Positions 55,953-63,997 of a stretch of 64,000 nt of DNA are shown one piece after another. Position numbers and translations under genes: made by a program. The notes below the pieces were generated by a model that was not told the DNA's origin, did no database searches, and saw nothing but the letters and a program-made list of their open reading frames with translations. The stretch lies in contig NZ_SPMZ01000029.1 in assembly GCF_012939995.1 (NCBI RefSeq), forward strand, positions 1 through 64,000. The letters run 5' to 3'. The DNA is from Candidatus Competibacter phosphatis. Lineage in GTDB: Bacteria > Pseudomonadota > Gammaproteobacteria > Competibacterales > Competibacteraceae. Within the stretch, counting starts at the first letter, position 1, and every line of letters starts with the position of its first letter.

Positions 55953-56315
55953 ATGAACAACCATAGCGAACAGGAACGCCAGGCCTTTGCCTTGGGCCAA
56001 GCCGTGGGCCTGGGCTTCACCCAACCATTGGGGCAGATGCGGCGAGGTAGTGCCGGTCGTGTCCTGGCCGTGAGCAGCGAGATGGGCGGCCACGATATCG
56101 AACGCGGTCTGCTGGAAATGGGATTTGTGGAAGGCGCGCGGGTCGAGGTGCTGCACCACGGTTTCCTGGGGCAAGATCCGCTGGCGGTGCGCATCAACCA
56201 AACCATGACGATCGCCTTGCGCCGTTGCGAAGCCAATGCCGTGCTGGTCGGACCGTTGCACGATTCAGCAGTGGAGGCCAAGCCGGGGCTCACTCTGGAG
56301 TATGCGTCGTCATGA
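55953..56315 (+). CDS. feoA: ferrous iron transport protein A
   Basis: A 120-residue SH3-like FeoA with a ~35-residue N-terminal lead. Core features are [34 protein letters not shown] and [17 protein letters not shown]. It supports FeoB in Fe2+ uptake. It starts directly after the ferritin-like stop and overlaps feoB by 4 nt. Confidence 0.93.
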   Translation: MNNHSEQERQAFALGQAVGLGFTQPLGQMRRGSAGRVLAVSSEMGGHDIERGLLEMGFVEGARVEVLHHGFLGQDPLAVRINQTMTIALRRCEANAVLVGPLHDSAVEAKPGLTLEYASS

Positions 56316-58209
56316 CCGCCGTCACCCTGGCCAACGAAGAGGTCCGGTTGGCCCGGATCGCGTTGGTGGGGCCGCCCAACAGCGGCAAGACCACCCTGTT
56401 CAATACCCTGACCGGCGGTCGACAAAAGACCGCCAACTATCCCGGCGTGACCGTCGAGCGGAAAAGCGGCCGGTTGCGGACGCGGTCGGTCGTACGGTCG
56501 AGCTCCTCGACTTGCCCGGCAGTTATAGTCTGCGCGCGCGCAGTCCCGACGAGGCCATCACTCGCGATGTCGTGTTGGGTCGGCAGGCGCGGGAGGCGTT
56601 GCCGGATGCCGTGGTCTGCGTGACCGACGCCACCAATCTGAACCAGCATCTGCGGTTGCTGTTGGAATTGCGGCAATTGGGTCGACCGCTGATTCTGGCG
56701 CTTAACATGATGGACATCGCGCAAAAACGCGGTTGCCAGATCAGCCTTGAGGCGCTGTCCCGGCACTTGGGCATTCCGGTGGTGACCACCGTGGCGATGC
56801 GCAAGAACGGGGTGCAAGACCTGCTGAGCCAGATCGATACCCTGTTGAACCAGCCCCCGGTTACGAGCGGAGCAACCGCGGACTGGGTGGAACCCACACC
56901 GGAGGCGATCCGGGCTTATCACCGAGAGGTGGAGCAACTGCTGCGGGAAGCGGTCGTCCAGGAGGGCACGCCGGAGCGTCTTACCCGGCAATTGGACCGG
57001 GTTCTGCTGCACCCGATGGTCGGACCGCTGATTCTACTCGGCCTCCTGTTCCTGATGTTTCAGGCCGTGTTCAGTTGGGCGGAAGCGCCGATGGACTGGA
57101 TCGACGGCGGCATGGCGAGCTTGCAGGCGCTGCTTTCCGAACATATGGCGGATAGCCTGCTGAAGAGCCTGTTGATCGACGGAGTCATCGCCGGGGTGGG
57201 TGGCGTGGTGATCTTCCTGCCACAAATCCTGATTTTGTTCCTGTTCATCCTGTTGCTGGAGGATTCCGGCTACATGACCCGTGCCGCGTTCCTGATGGAT
57301 CGCCTGATGAGCATGGTCGGCCTGAACGGGCGTGCCTTTATCCCTCTGCTGTCCAGCTTCGCCTGCGCCATTCCCGGCATCATGGCGGCGCGCACCATCG
57401 CCCATCCCCTGGATCGCTTGACCACCATTCTGATCGCGCCGCTGATGACCTGCTCGGCGCGATTGCCGGTGTATGTCCTGCTGATCGCGGCCTTCATACC
57501 GAACACCACGGTCTGGGGCGGAATCGGTTTGCAGGGGCTGGTCATGTTCGGTTTGTATGCAACGGGCATCGTCGGCGCGTTGGTGATGGCGGGCGTGCTG
57601 CGCCTGACCTTGTTGCGCGGCGGCCGGCAACCCTTGCTGATGGAACTGCCCAGCTACAAATGGCCGAATCCGGTGAATGTATTGCTTGGTTTGTTGGAGC
57701 GCGCCCGGATCTTCATGCGGCGGATCGGTACGATCATCCTGAGTGTCTTGGTATTGCTCTGGTTTCTCTCGACCTTTCCCGCGCCGCCGGTTGGCGCGAC
57801 GGAGCCACCCATTTACTACAGTCTCGCTGGCCTGATCGGGCGTGGGCTGGAGCCGCTGTTGGCTCCCATCGGCTTCAACTGGCAGATTGCCATTGCCTTG
57901 GTACCGGGTTTGGCGGCACGCGAAGTGGCGGTGGCGGCACTCGGCACCGTGTACGCCCTGAGTGGCGACGAAGGCACGGTTACCGAAGCCTTGACCGCGA
58001 CGCTGGCTCATGATTGGACATTGGCGACGGCCTTGGCGTTGCTGGCTTGGTACGTGTTTGCGCCGCAGTGTCTGGCGACGCTGGCCGCCGCCCGGCGCGA
58101 GACCAATTCCTGGCGTTGGCCGACCTTCATGTTCGTCTACCTGATGGTGCTGGCCTATCTCGCCGCGTTCGTTACTTACCGGGTGGCGCTGGCGATGGGA
58201 GGAGGCTGA
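56312..58209 (+). pseudogene. feoB: ferrous iron transport protein B, one-base deletion in this assembly
   Basis: About 632 residues when repaired, a short FeoB. The start [20 protein letters not shown] leads into G1 GPPNSGKTT and [12 protein letters not shown]; the frame then jumps at 56478-56479 (GG where GGG is needed: [18 protein letters not shown]). After it G3 DLPG, G4 NMMD, and the membrane core with IFLPQILILFLFILLLEDSG and FACAIPGIMAARTI. It imports Fe2+ across the inner membrane. The break is probably a sequencing error since the remaining 550 codons are intact. Confidence 0.87.
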
Positions 58210-58210
58210 G

Positions 58211-58462
58211 ATGATGTGGCAGGATGGTTTGGCGTTGTTGATTGTGGTGATTGCCGCGTTGGCCGTGTTGCGTACTTATGCGCCCGCCGGGATGTTTCGG
58301 TTCGGCACGCGCCGAGATCGTGACGGTCTGGCGAAGGACACCGCAGCCACCGGTGGTTGCGGTGGTTGTGCCTCGGGATCGTCCTCCTGCTCCAAGTTGC
58401 GGATCAAAGCTTACCCTGTCGCCGTCCAGCGCCGCGAGCGGTCCCCGTCCAGCAGTCATTGA
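58211..58462 (+). CDS. FeoB-associated Cys-rich membrane protein
   Basis: An 83-residue protein starting 1 nt after feoB. One helix (LALLIVVIAALAVLRTY) is followed by a Cys/Gly-rich segment TGGCGGCASGSSSCSK. This is the FeoB-associated Cys-rich family (FeoC-like in place), which is thought to assist ferrous iron uptake. The tail is basic. Confidence 0.85.
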   Translation: MMWQDGLALLIVVIAALAVLRTYAPAGMFRFGTRRDRDGLAKDTAATGGCGGCASGSSSCSKLRIKAYPVAVQRRERSPSSSH

Positions 58463-58593
58463 TCGAGCGCCCGGTCCCGCCGGCCATCCAGCATCCCCGC
58501 CACGGTACGCTGGATGGCAAGGCGCATCGGTTTCACTGAACACCCTCGGCTTGCCCAAATTTTCATTCGATCCCGTTTGAGGAGGTCATTGCG

Positions 58594-58968
58594 ATGAACT
58601 ACTACATCCATCATGTTCCGGGTCGCTTACGAATCAAGACCGCGTGTTTGCGTCGGGCCGAGTGTCAGAACCATCTGGGCCAGATCCTGGGAGACCTGCC
58701 GGGCATCGAGAACCATGCCCACAACGGCAAGATCGGCAGTGTGCTGATCCATTACGACCCTGCCCAGCTCAGTGCCGACGATATTCTGTATCACCTCCAC
58801 AAGGCCGGTTGTCTGGACAGCGCCATATCCGCCAGCCCGATGGCCTCAAGCGGCAATGGCGCGTTGGTCAAGCAGGTCGGTGCCCTGTTCGGTAATGCCC
58901 TGTTCGGCACCTTGCTACGCAAGAGCGTGGAAACCTCGGTGCTGTCGTTGGCGAGGGGATTCCGTTGA
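58594..58968 (+). CDS. HMA-like domain protein 1 (no CxxC)
   Basis: A 124-residue protein with a strong GAGGAGGT site before the ATG. The N-terminal ferredoxin-like domain starts MNYYIHHVPGRLRIKT and has IENHAHNGKIGSVLIHYDP, as in the HMA_2 type of heavy-metal-associated domains, but without the CxxC metal motif. A hydrophobic Gly-rich tail (VGALFGNALFGTLLRKSVET) suggests membrane contact. It overlaps the next gene by 4 nt (TTGA). Confidence 0.75.
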   Translation: MNYYIHHVPGRLRIKTACLRRAECQNHLGQILGDLPGIENHAHNGKIGSVLIHYDPAQLSADDILYHLHKAGCLDSAISASPMASSGNGALVKQVGALFGNALFGTLLRKSVETSVLSLARGFR

Positions 58969-59351
58969 GGTCATCGGGTACGGAAACCCCATTTAGCCCC
59001 GACGAGTGGCGACGATTGGCCAGCCTGCTGCCTCATTTGCGTCTGATCCATCATGTGCGTGGACGACTGCGGCTACGGCTGCGGACCGGCGTATCGCACT
59101 GGCTGGCGCAATACCCGGACGCTGTGCCGGAAGCCTGGTTGGCACAGCTACCGGGCATCGCCGCGCTGCGTTTGAATAAGGCCGCCGCTTCGCTGGTGAT
59201 CGAGTACGACGCCCGGCGTATTCCACCGCAATGGTGGGAACGCTTGCTACACAGCCGAGATGAAGCGCTGCCCGACTTGTTGGCGGAAGTCGGCCTGATC
59301 GTCGACCGCGCTCACCTTTTTTCCCATCCATCCGAAGGAGTGTTTGCGTGA
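58965..59351 (+). CDS. HMA-like domain protein 2 (no CxxC)
   Basis: A 128-residue protein with a TTG start overlapping the previous stop. A second HMA-like domain is LRLIHHVRGRLRLRLRTG with LPGIAALRLNKAAASLVIEY. No metal-binding Cys pair. It overlaps the next gene's GTG by 4 nt. It is probably an assembly or scaffolding partner of the P-type ATPase encoded downstream, which carries a related N-terminal domain. Confidence 0.72.
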   Translation: MRSSGTETPFSPDEWRRLASLLPHLRLIHHVRGRLRLRLRTGVSHWLAQYPDAVPEAWLAQLPGIAALRLNKAAASLVIEYDARRIPPQWWERLLHSRDEALPDLLAEVGLIVDRAHLFSHPSEGVFA

Positions 59352-59677
59352 GCGATCGTCATTATCCCTCACCCTATCCGCATGGCGACCACACACCATG
59401 GTCGCCGGCCACCGTGGCGGTATTGCGAAGCGCCGCCATGGGCGCGACCGTGGGCGCGGCGGCGGCCACCGCCGCGCAACTCAAGCGCCATGACGCTCAT
59501 GTGGCCTTGAACGAAGTCCTGCACGCCGGCGCCGTTACCGGGTTGACCACCGCCGCCGCGACTCTGGTCGGGCAAAGTCTGGGCCGCAAACCGTTGACGC
59601 GCTTTGCCGCGATGTTCGTCACCGGTACCGCGCTGGTGTATCTGTTGAATCCATCGAAACCGGGAGAATCCGCATGA
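59348..59677 (+). CDS. glycine-zipper-like small membrane protein
   Basis: A 109-residue protein, GTG start. Two helices rich in small residues, AAMGATVGAAAATAAQL and FAAMFVTGTALVYLL, flank a middle AGAVTGLTTAAATLVGQSLG. Such Gly/Ala zippers pack membranes or form lipid-associated coats. No family name is certain. It overlaps the next gene by 4 nt. Confidence 0.6.
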   Translation: MSDRHYPSPYPHGDHTPWSPATVAVLRSAAMGATVGAAAATAAQLKRHDAHVALNEVLHAGAVTGLTTAAATLVGQSLGRKPLTRFAAMFVTGTALVYLLNPSKPGESA

Positions 59678-60312
59678 ACGAACCCCAAGACAATCAGATG
59701 CCACCACCGCAGGCTGGCCCGCGAGGGCCGGTCACACCGCCACAAGCCGGTCCACAGGGTTACGGACCGCGCTATCACGATGGCCAGGATCCTTATCCGA
59801 ATGGTTACGGTTATCCGCCCGCGCCGGGTAATGGCCCACCGCCTTGGGCACAGCAGGGCGGTCAATACGGTGGCTACCAAGATCAGTATCGTGGCGCCGC
59901 CGGCCATCCGCCCGCGCCGGGCAACAATCCGCCCTGGGCGCATCAGGATCACCACCGGGGCGGGCATCCCGCCACCTATTACGGGTCGCCATCTCAGGGT
60001 CAGTGGTCCGCTCCTCCGGGTTATGGCGCGCATCCCGGTGCTCACGCCTACCCATCGGCTTACGCGACGCATGCCCCTCATCACCCCAGTGGCTTGGGCA
60101 GCTTCTTCAATTTTCACGATGAACGCTTCGTCAAGGGCGCGATCACGGGCGCGGCCTTGACTTTCTTGTTGACCAACGACTCGGTGCAGAAGAACGCCAT
60201 CAAGTCCATGGTCAAGCTGTGGAGCCTGTTCCAGGGCGGCGTCGAGGAAATCAAGGAACGGTTCAAGGACGCCGAGGCCGAGATCAAGACGGAAACTCAA
60301 TCCAGCAAGTAA
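59674..60312 (+). CDS. Pro/Gly/Tyr-rich protein with YtxH-like C-terminus
   Basis: A 212-residue protein. Residues 1-145 are low complexity, Pro/Gly/Gln/Tyr/His-rich with repeats like GYPPAPGNGPPPWA and GHPPAPGNNPPWA. The C-terminal part has a short helix (KGAITGAALTFLLTND) and an amphipathic tail VKLWSLFQGGVEEIKERFKD as in YtxH-like proteins. It may associate with a membrane or granule surface. It ends in a strong terminator before the P-type ATPase gene. Confidence 0.6.
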   Translation: MNEPQDNQMPPPQAGPRGPVTPPQAGPQGYGPRYHDGQDPYPNGYGYPPAPGNGPPPWAQQGGQYGGYQDQYRGAAGHPPAPGNNPPWAHQDHHRGGHPATYYGSPSQGQWSAPPGYGAHPGAHAYPSAYATHAPHHPSGLGSFFNFHDERFVKGAITGAALTFLLTNDSVQKNAIKSMVKLWSLFQGGVEEIKERFKDAEAEIKTETQSSK

Positions 60313-60322
60313 ACACACCGTT

Positions 60323-60358
60323 CCGACGCCGGGACGGCGGTCCCGGCGTCGGCTTTTT
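60323..60358 (+). terminator. strong rho-independent terminator inside the iron cluster
   Basis: A perfect 13-bp stem, CCGACGCCGGGAC (60323-60335) with GTCCCGGCGTCGG (60340-60352), a 4-nt loop and CTTTTT. It stands 10 nt after the YtxH-like gene and 22 nt before the ATPase start, so it should limit read-through into the ATPase. Confidence 0.92.
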
Positions 60359-60380
60359 GGGTTCAGATGCCCGTGTGACC

Positions 60381-62510
60381 ATGACCATCCAAGCACCTTC
60401 ATCCACGATCCAGTTGGCGCACGAACTGCCCGAACGCTTGCGTCTACGTGTGTCCTGGCTGAGCGATCGCCGCTTGGATCGGTTCGCGCTGGAGGCGGCG
60501 TTGCTGAGTCTCGCTGGGGTGCGCGGGGTGCGCGTCAACCCGCGCGCGGGCAGCGCAATCGTTCGCTACGATGGCCAGATGCACCATCGCCAAGCCATCC
60601 TGCTTTGGTTTCAGCAATCGCCAGCGGCTTTTTTGACGGAATCGAATCCCGCGACCCATCGCGCCGCTCCGGATCTGTTGCGGGTGTTCAGCGCGCTGGC
60701 CGGTTTGCTCTTGCTGCCCGCCTTGGCGCCGCCGCTGCGGCGTGGGCTGACCTATGCCTTGATCGCGCCGACCGTGTGGGAAGGCACGCGAACCCTGAGC
60801 CGGAAAGGGCTGAAAATCGAGGTTCTGGATAGCCTGGCGGTGAGTCTGGCGGCGGCTCGGGGTGAGTATTTTACCGCCATCGCCACCCAGGGTTTGCTGG
60901 CGCTGGGCGCTTATCTGGAACAGCATACCGCCCGTCACGCCGACGATCTGCTGCGCCATCTACTCAAGCCGATGCCGACCCAAGCCTGGGTCGAGCGCGA
61001 CGGCGGGTTGGTGCAAATCCCCTGTGGCGAATTGCGCGCCGGCGACCGGATCGAAGTCGGCCCCGGTGAAATGATCCCCATCGACGGCAAGGTCGTCGGC
61101 GGCAATGCGGCGGTCAACCAAGCCTCGGTGACCGGCGAGAACTTGGCGGTACGCAAGGAAGTGGGCGACAAGGTGTTGTCCGGCACGGTATTGGAGGGCG
61201 GTCGCCTGCGCATCCGTGCGACCCGCGTGGGCGCGGAAACCACCACCGCGCGCATCGCCCGCTTCATCGAAAATGCCCTGCAACAACAGTCGCAAACCCA
61301 ATGTCTGGCTGAGCATTTGGCCGACCGACGGGTTTATCTGACCTTGGGTACCGGGGCGTTGGTCTACGCCGCCACTCGCGATCTCGATCGGCTGGCTTCG
61401 GTGTTCCTGGTGGATTACGCCTGCGCCTTGAAACTCGGTACCCCGGTCGCCATCAAGTCCGCCCTGTATCAAGGCGCCAAGCACGGGGTGTTGTTCCGCG
61501 GCAGTCAGGCCATCGACAGTCTGGCCCAGGCCGATACCTTCGTCTTCGACAAGACCGGCACCTTGACCAGCGGTCTGCTGGAAGTGACCGATGTGTGCAG
61601 TCTGGATGCGGCGTGGGACGCGCCGCGCCTGCTGGCGCTGGTGGCGTCCATCGAGGAACACGCGACCCACCCGGTGGCCGACGCCGTGGTCAAACAGGCC
61701 CGCCAGCAGCACTTGGCGCATATCGAGCACGAAGACGTGGATTATCTGGTGGCGCACGGCCTTACCACCCAGACGGAAGGGCGATGCGTGGCGATTGGTA
61801 GCCGCCATTTTCTCGAAACGCATCGGAATGTCTCGTTCGCCGCTCACGAAGAAAACATCGCGGCGCTGGAGCAGGCCGGCAAAACCTTGCTCTACGTGGC
61901 GCTGGAGCAACGCCCGCTGGGGCTGATCGGATTGCGCGACAGCTTGCGCCCGGAAGCCCAGGCCGTGCTGACGCAATTGCGCCAAGGCGGAGTGCGACGA
62001 CTGGTGTTGCTGACCGGCGACCGCCAGGACAAGGCCGAGGCGTTGGCGCGGGAGCTGGGTATGGACGAGGTGTATGCCGAATGTCCGCCGGAACGCAAGG
62101 CCGCCGTGGTCGAGGAGCTGCGGGCGCAAGGCGCGAAAGTAGCGTTCATCGGCGATGGGGTGAACGATGCCCCAGCCTTGATCGCCGCCGACGTGGGACT
62201 GGCCATGCCCAGAGGCGCGGATCTGGCCCGCGCCACCGCCGACATCGTGCTGCTCGACGAACACTTGCGTACCCTGCTGACGGCCCGGACGCTGAGTGCC
62301 GGGACGCTAGAGCTGATTCGCACCCATTTCCGAATCTCCACCGGAGTCAACACCATGGTCATCGCCGGCGCGGCGTTTGGCCTGCTCTCGCCGGTGTGGT
62401 CGGCGCTGCTGCATAATGGCATGACTCTTGGCGTATTGCTCAATTCGATCGCGGGTGTCCGCCTCGGGACCGACTCTCTATCCCATCCATCGAACCCTGG
62501 CGGTTCTTGA
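60381..62510 (+). CDS. P1B-type heavy-metal ATPase with unusual YACAL motif (FezB-like candidate)
   Basis: A 709-residue P-type ATPase. The N-terminus has an HMA-like domain (LAHELPERLRLRVSWLSDRR; VRGVRVNPRAGSAIVRYD) without CxxC. The actuator has VTGE, the phosphorylation site is D390 in FDKTGTLTSG, the His-Pro pair is HATHPVAD and the hinge is GDGVNDAPAL. The ion-binding helix reads VDYACALKLGTP: the expected CPx is replaced by A-C-A (C348). It is likely an iron or other divalent metal exporter of the P1B-6 type that loads an internal compartment. Start ATG 60381. Confidence 0.87.
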   Translation: MTIQAPSSTIQLAHELPERLRLRVSWLSDRRLDRFALEAALLSLAGVRGVRVNPRAGSAIVRYDGQMHHRQAILLWFQQSPAAFLTESNPATHRAAPDLLRVFSALAGLLLLPALAPPLRRGLTYALIAPTVWEGTRTLSRKGLKIEVLDSLAVSLAAARGEYFTAIATQGLLALGAYLEQHTARHADDLLRHLLKPMPTQAWVERDGGLVQIPCGELRAGDRIEVGPGEMIPIDGKVVGGNAAVNQASVTGENLAVRKEVGDKVLSGTVLEGGRLRIRATRVGAETTTARIARFIENALQQQSQTQCLAEHLADRRVYLTLGTGALVYAATRDLDRLASVFLVDYACALKLGTPVAIKSALYQGAKHGVLFRGSQAIDSLAQADTFVFDKTGTLTSGLLEVTDVCSLDAAWDAPRLLALVASIEEHATHPVADAVVKQARQQHLAHIEHEDVDYLVAHGLTTQTEGRCVAIGSRHFLETHRNVSFAAHEENIAALEQAGKTLLYVALEQRPLGLIGLRDSLRPEAQAVLTQLRQGGVRRLVLLTGDRQDKAEALARELGMDEVYAECPPERKAAVVEELRAQGAKVAFIGDGVNDAPALIAADVGLAMPRGADLARATADIVLLDEHLRTLLTARTLSAGTLELIRTHFRISTGVNTMVIAGAAFGLLSPVWSALLHNGMTLGVLLNSIAGVRLGTDSLSHPSNPGGS

Positions 62511-62580
62511 TCGCTGTTGCGTTGTTGATCCAATCTCCAAAATAGGTTGTGTAATTCAAAAAAATGGGGGCGGATTTTAT

Positions 62581-62612
62581 TTGACATCTAAATGAGAATG
62601 ATTATCATTATC
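62581..62612 (+). promoter_or_regulatory. sigma-70 promoter with overlapping Fur box for the DUF2325 gene
   Basis: TTGACA at 62581-62586, 16-nt spacer, TATCAT at 62603-62608. The Fur box GAGAATGATTATCATTATC (62594-62612) covers the spacer end and -10 and matches 17 of 19 consensus bases. The ATG is at 62639. This is the clearest iron-dependent promoter in the window. Confidence 0.88.
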
Positions 62613-62638
62613 TTTAATGTCAGCTTGGAAACCACACA

Positions 62639-63997
62639 ATGTGCGAGTCGCATTACACCATGCCGAAACGCTTGCAAGGCTTCAAGGACGATACTTTCCA
62701 GTCCCTGCCTCCGGTATCCCGCAAGAAATTCAGCATGGGGAACAATAGCCTAATCGGCGATGCCTCTCTCTTGCCGGCGGTTTTACCAGGCCCCCAGGAC
62801 GTGACGCCGCAATTGTCCCCAGTGCTCCGCAAGAAGCTCTGGGAACTCGATCAGTCCTATCACTGTATCGTGATCGGTACTTGTCTGAGCTTGGCGGAAC
62901 TGCGGTGGCTCCAGCGGCGCTTGGGTGGTTCCGCGTCAGTCTCCGCCACGGATTACGATCTGCACCGCGCATTCGTCGGTGCGGTACGAGCCGCCACACC
63001 CGCAAGTCGACTGATCCATAAGCACCTGGATCGCAAGTACAAGTCGGCCATCCAGCAACTTGGCAAAGTGCGAACACGGGACGAACTGGACGCGTACTGG
63101 GACACTGCATTGGCCAGTGGCGAAATCGCCGGCGCCTTTTGGGCTGTGATCACGCGGTCGGATGTGCCGATGGCCATGCTCGACCGCGTTTACGGTGAAG
63201 TCCACATGCTCTCGCATCTGTCCGGCGCCTCCGTCCGGGTGGATCTGCACGAACTGAACCGACTAAGACGACATTGCCCGGCATTGGAAGCGCAGTTGGC
63301 CGATGCCCGGATGACGGCACGCCGCCGACTGGCCGAGCAACAGGAGACGATCGACGCGTTGCACGAACGCCTGACGCAATCCCTGGAAACCGAGCGCCAA
63401 CTTCAGGCCGCCGAGGCTCGGTTGGCGATGCTGGAAGAGCAGTCGCTGGCTACCCAGCTAACCGCCGAAGTCGAGAATTTAACCGCGCGCTTGGATGCCG
63501 AGCACGCCCGCGCCGAGGCTGCGGAAATCACCATCGAGAGCTGGAAGCAACAGGCGAGCCGTTCCATCGACCAAAATCAGTGGCTCGCGCGGCAGCTTGC
63601 CGAGATGCGCCACGAGCGGGACATGCTGGAGGTGACCCTGGAGCGACTGTTGTCGCCACCGTGCGCGGAAGTCTCGACTGATGCGGGTCCGGATCTGGTG
63701 GGTCGCTGCGTGCTGTTTGTCGGCGGACGCCAGGGCCAGTGCACCTACTTTCGGGAATTGGTGGAGCGTCGCAATGGTCGTTTCATCCACCACGACGGCG
63801 GACGCAAGGATGCTCGCGCCCGGCTGTGGGATGTCATGCAACAGGCCGATGCCATTCTCTGTCCGCTGGATTGCGTGAGCCACGACGCGGTGCATCGAAT
63901 CAAGCGTTTCTGCCAACGCAATACCAAACCTCTGGTGTTGCTCTCTCGCACCAGTCTGGCGGCGTTCAATCGCGGTTTGAACGCGGTGGTATCGTGA
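62639..63997 (+). CDS. DUF2325 domain-containing protein
   Basis: A 452-residue protein. The N-terminal half (to about 210) is helical with HKHLDRKYKSAIQQLGKVRT. A coiled coil from about 215 to 350 is rich in Glu/Gln/Leu (LAEQQETIDALHERL). The C-terminal DUF2325 Rossmann-like domain begins GRCVLFVGGRQGQCTYFREL and ends NTKPLVLLSRTSLAAFNRGL. Function is not known. Regulation by Fur is strongly indicated by its promoter, and it adjoins the feo/P-type ATPase group. The start at 62639 has GGAA 9 nt upstream; ATG 62660 is an alternative. Confidence 0.85.
   Translation: MCESHYTMPKRLQGFKDDTFQSLPPVSRKKFSMGNNSLIGDASLLPAVLPGPQDVTPQLSPVLRKKLWELDQSYHCIVIGTCLSLAELRWLQRRLGGSASVSATDYDLHRAFVGAVRAATPASRLIHKHLDRKYKSAIQQLGKVRTRDELDAYWDTALASGEIAGAFWAVITRSDVPMAMLDRVYGEVHMLSHLSGASVRVDLHELNRLRRHCPALEAQLADARMTARRRLAEQQETIDALHERLTQSLETERQLQAAEARLAMLEEQSLATQLTAEVENLTARLDAEHARAEAAEITIESWKQQASRSIDQNQWLARQLAEMRHERDMLEVTLERLLSPPCAEVSTDAGPDLVGRCVLFVGGRQGQCTYFRELVERRNGRFIHHDGGRKDARARLWDVMQQADAILCPLDCVSHDAVHRIKRFCQRNTKPLVLLSRTSLAAFNRGLNAVVS

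Noticed and set aside
57034-58011. 325-residue minus-strand frame opposite feoB
   Set aside because: Very Gln/Arg-rich shadow of the transporter's membrane helices.
60960-62264. 434-residue minus-strand frame opposite the P-type ATPase
   Set aside because: Shadow frame lacking domains.
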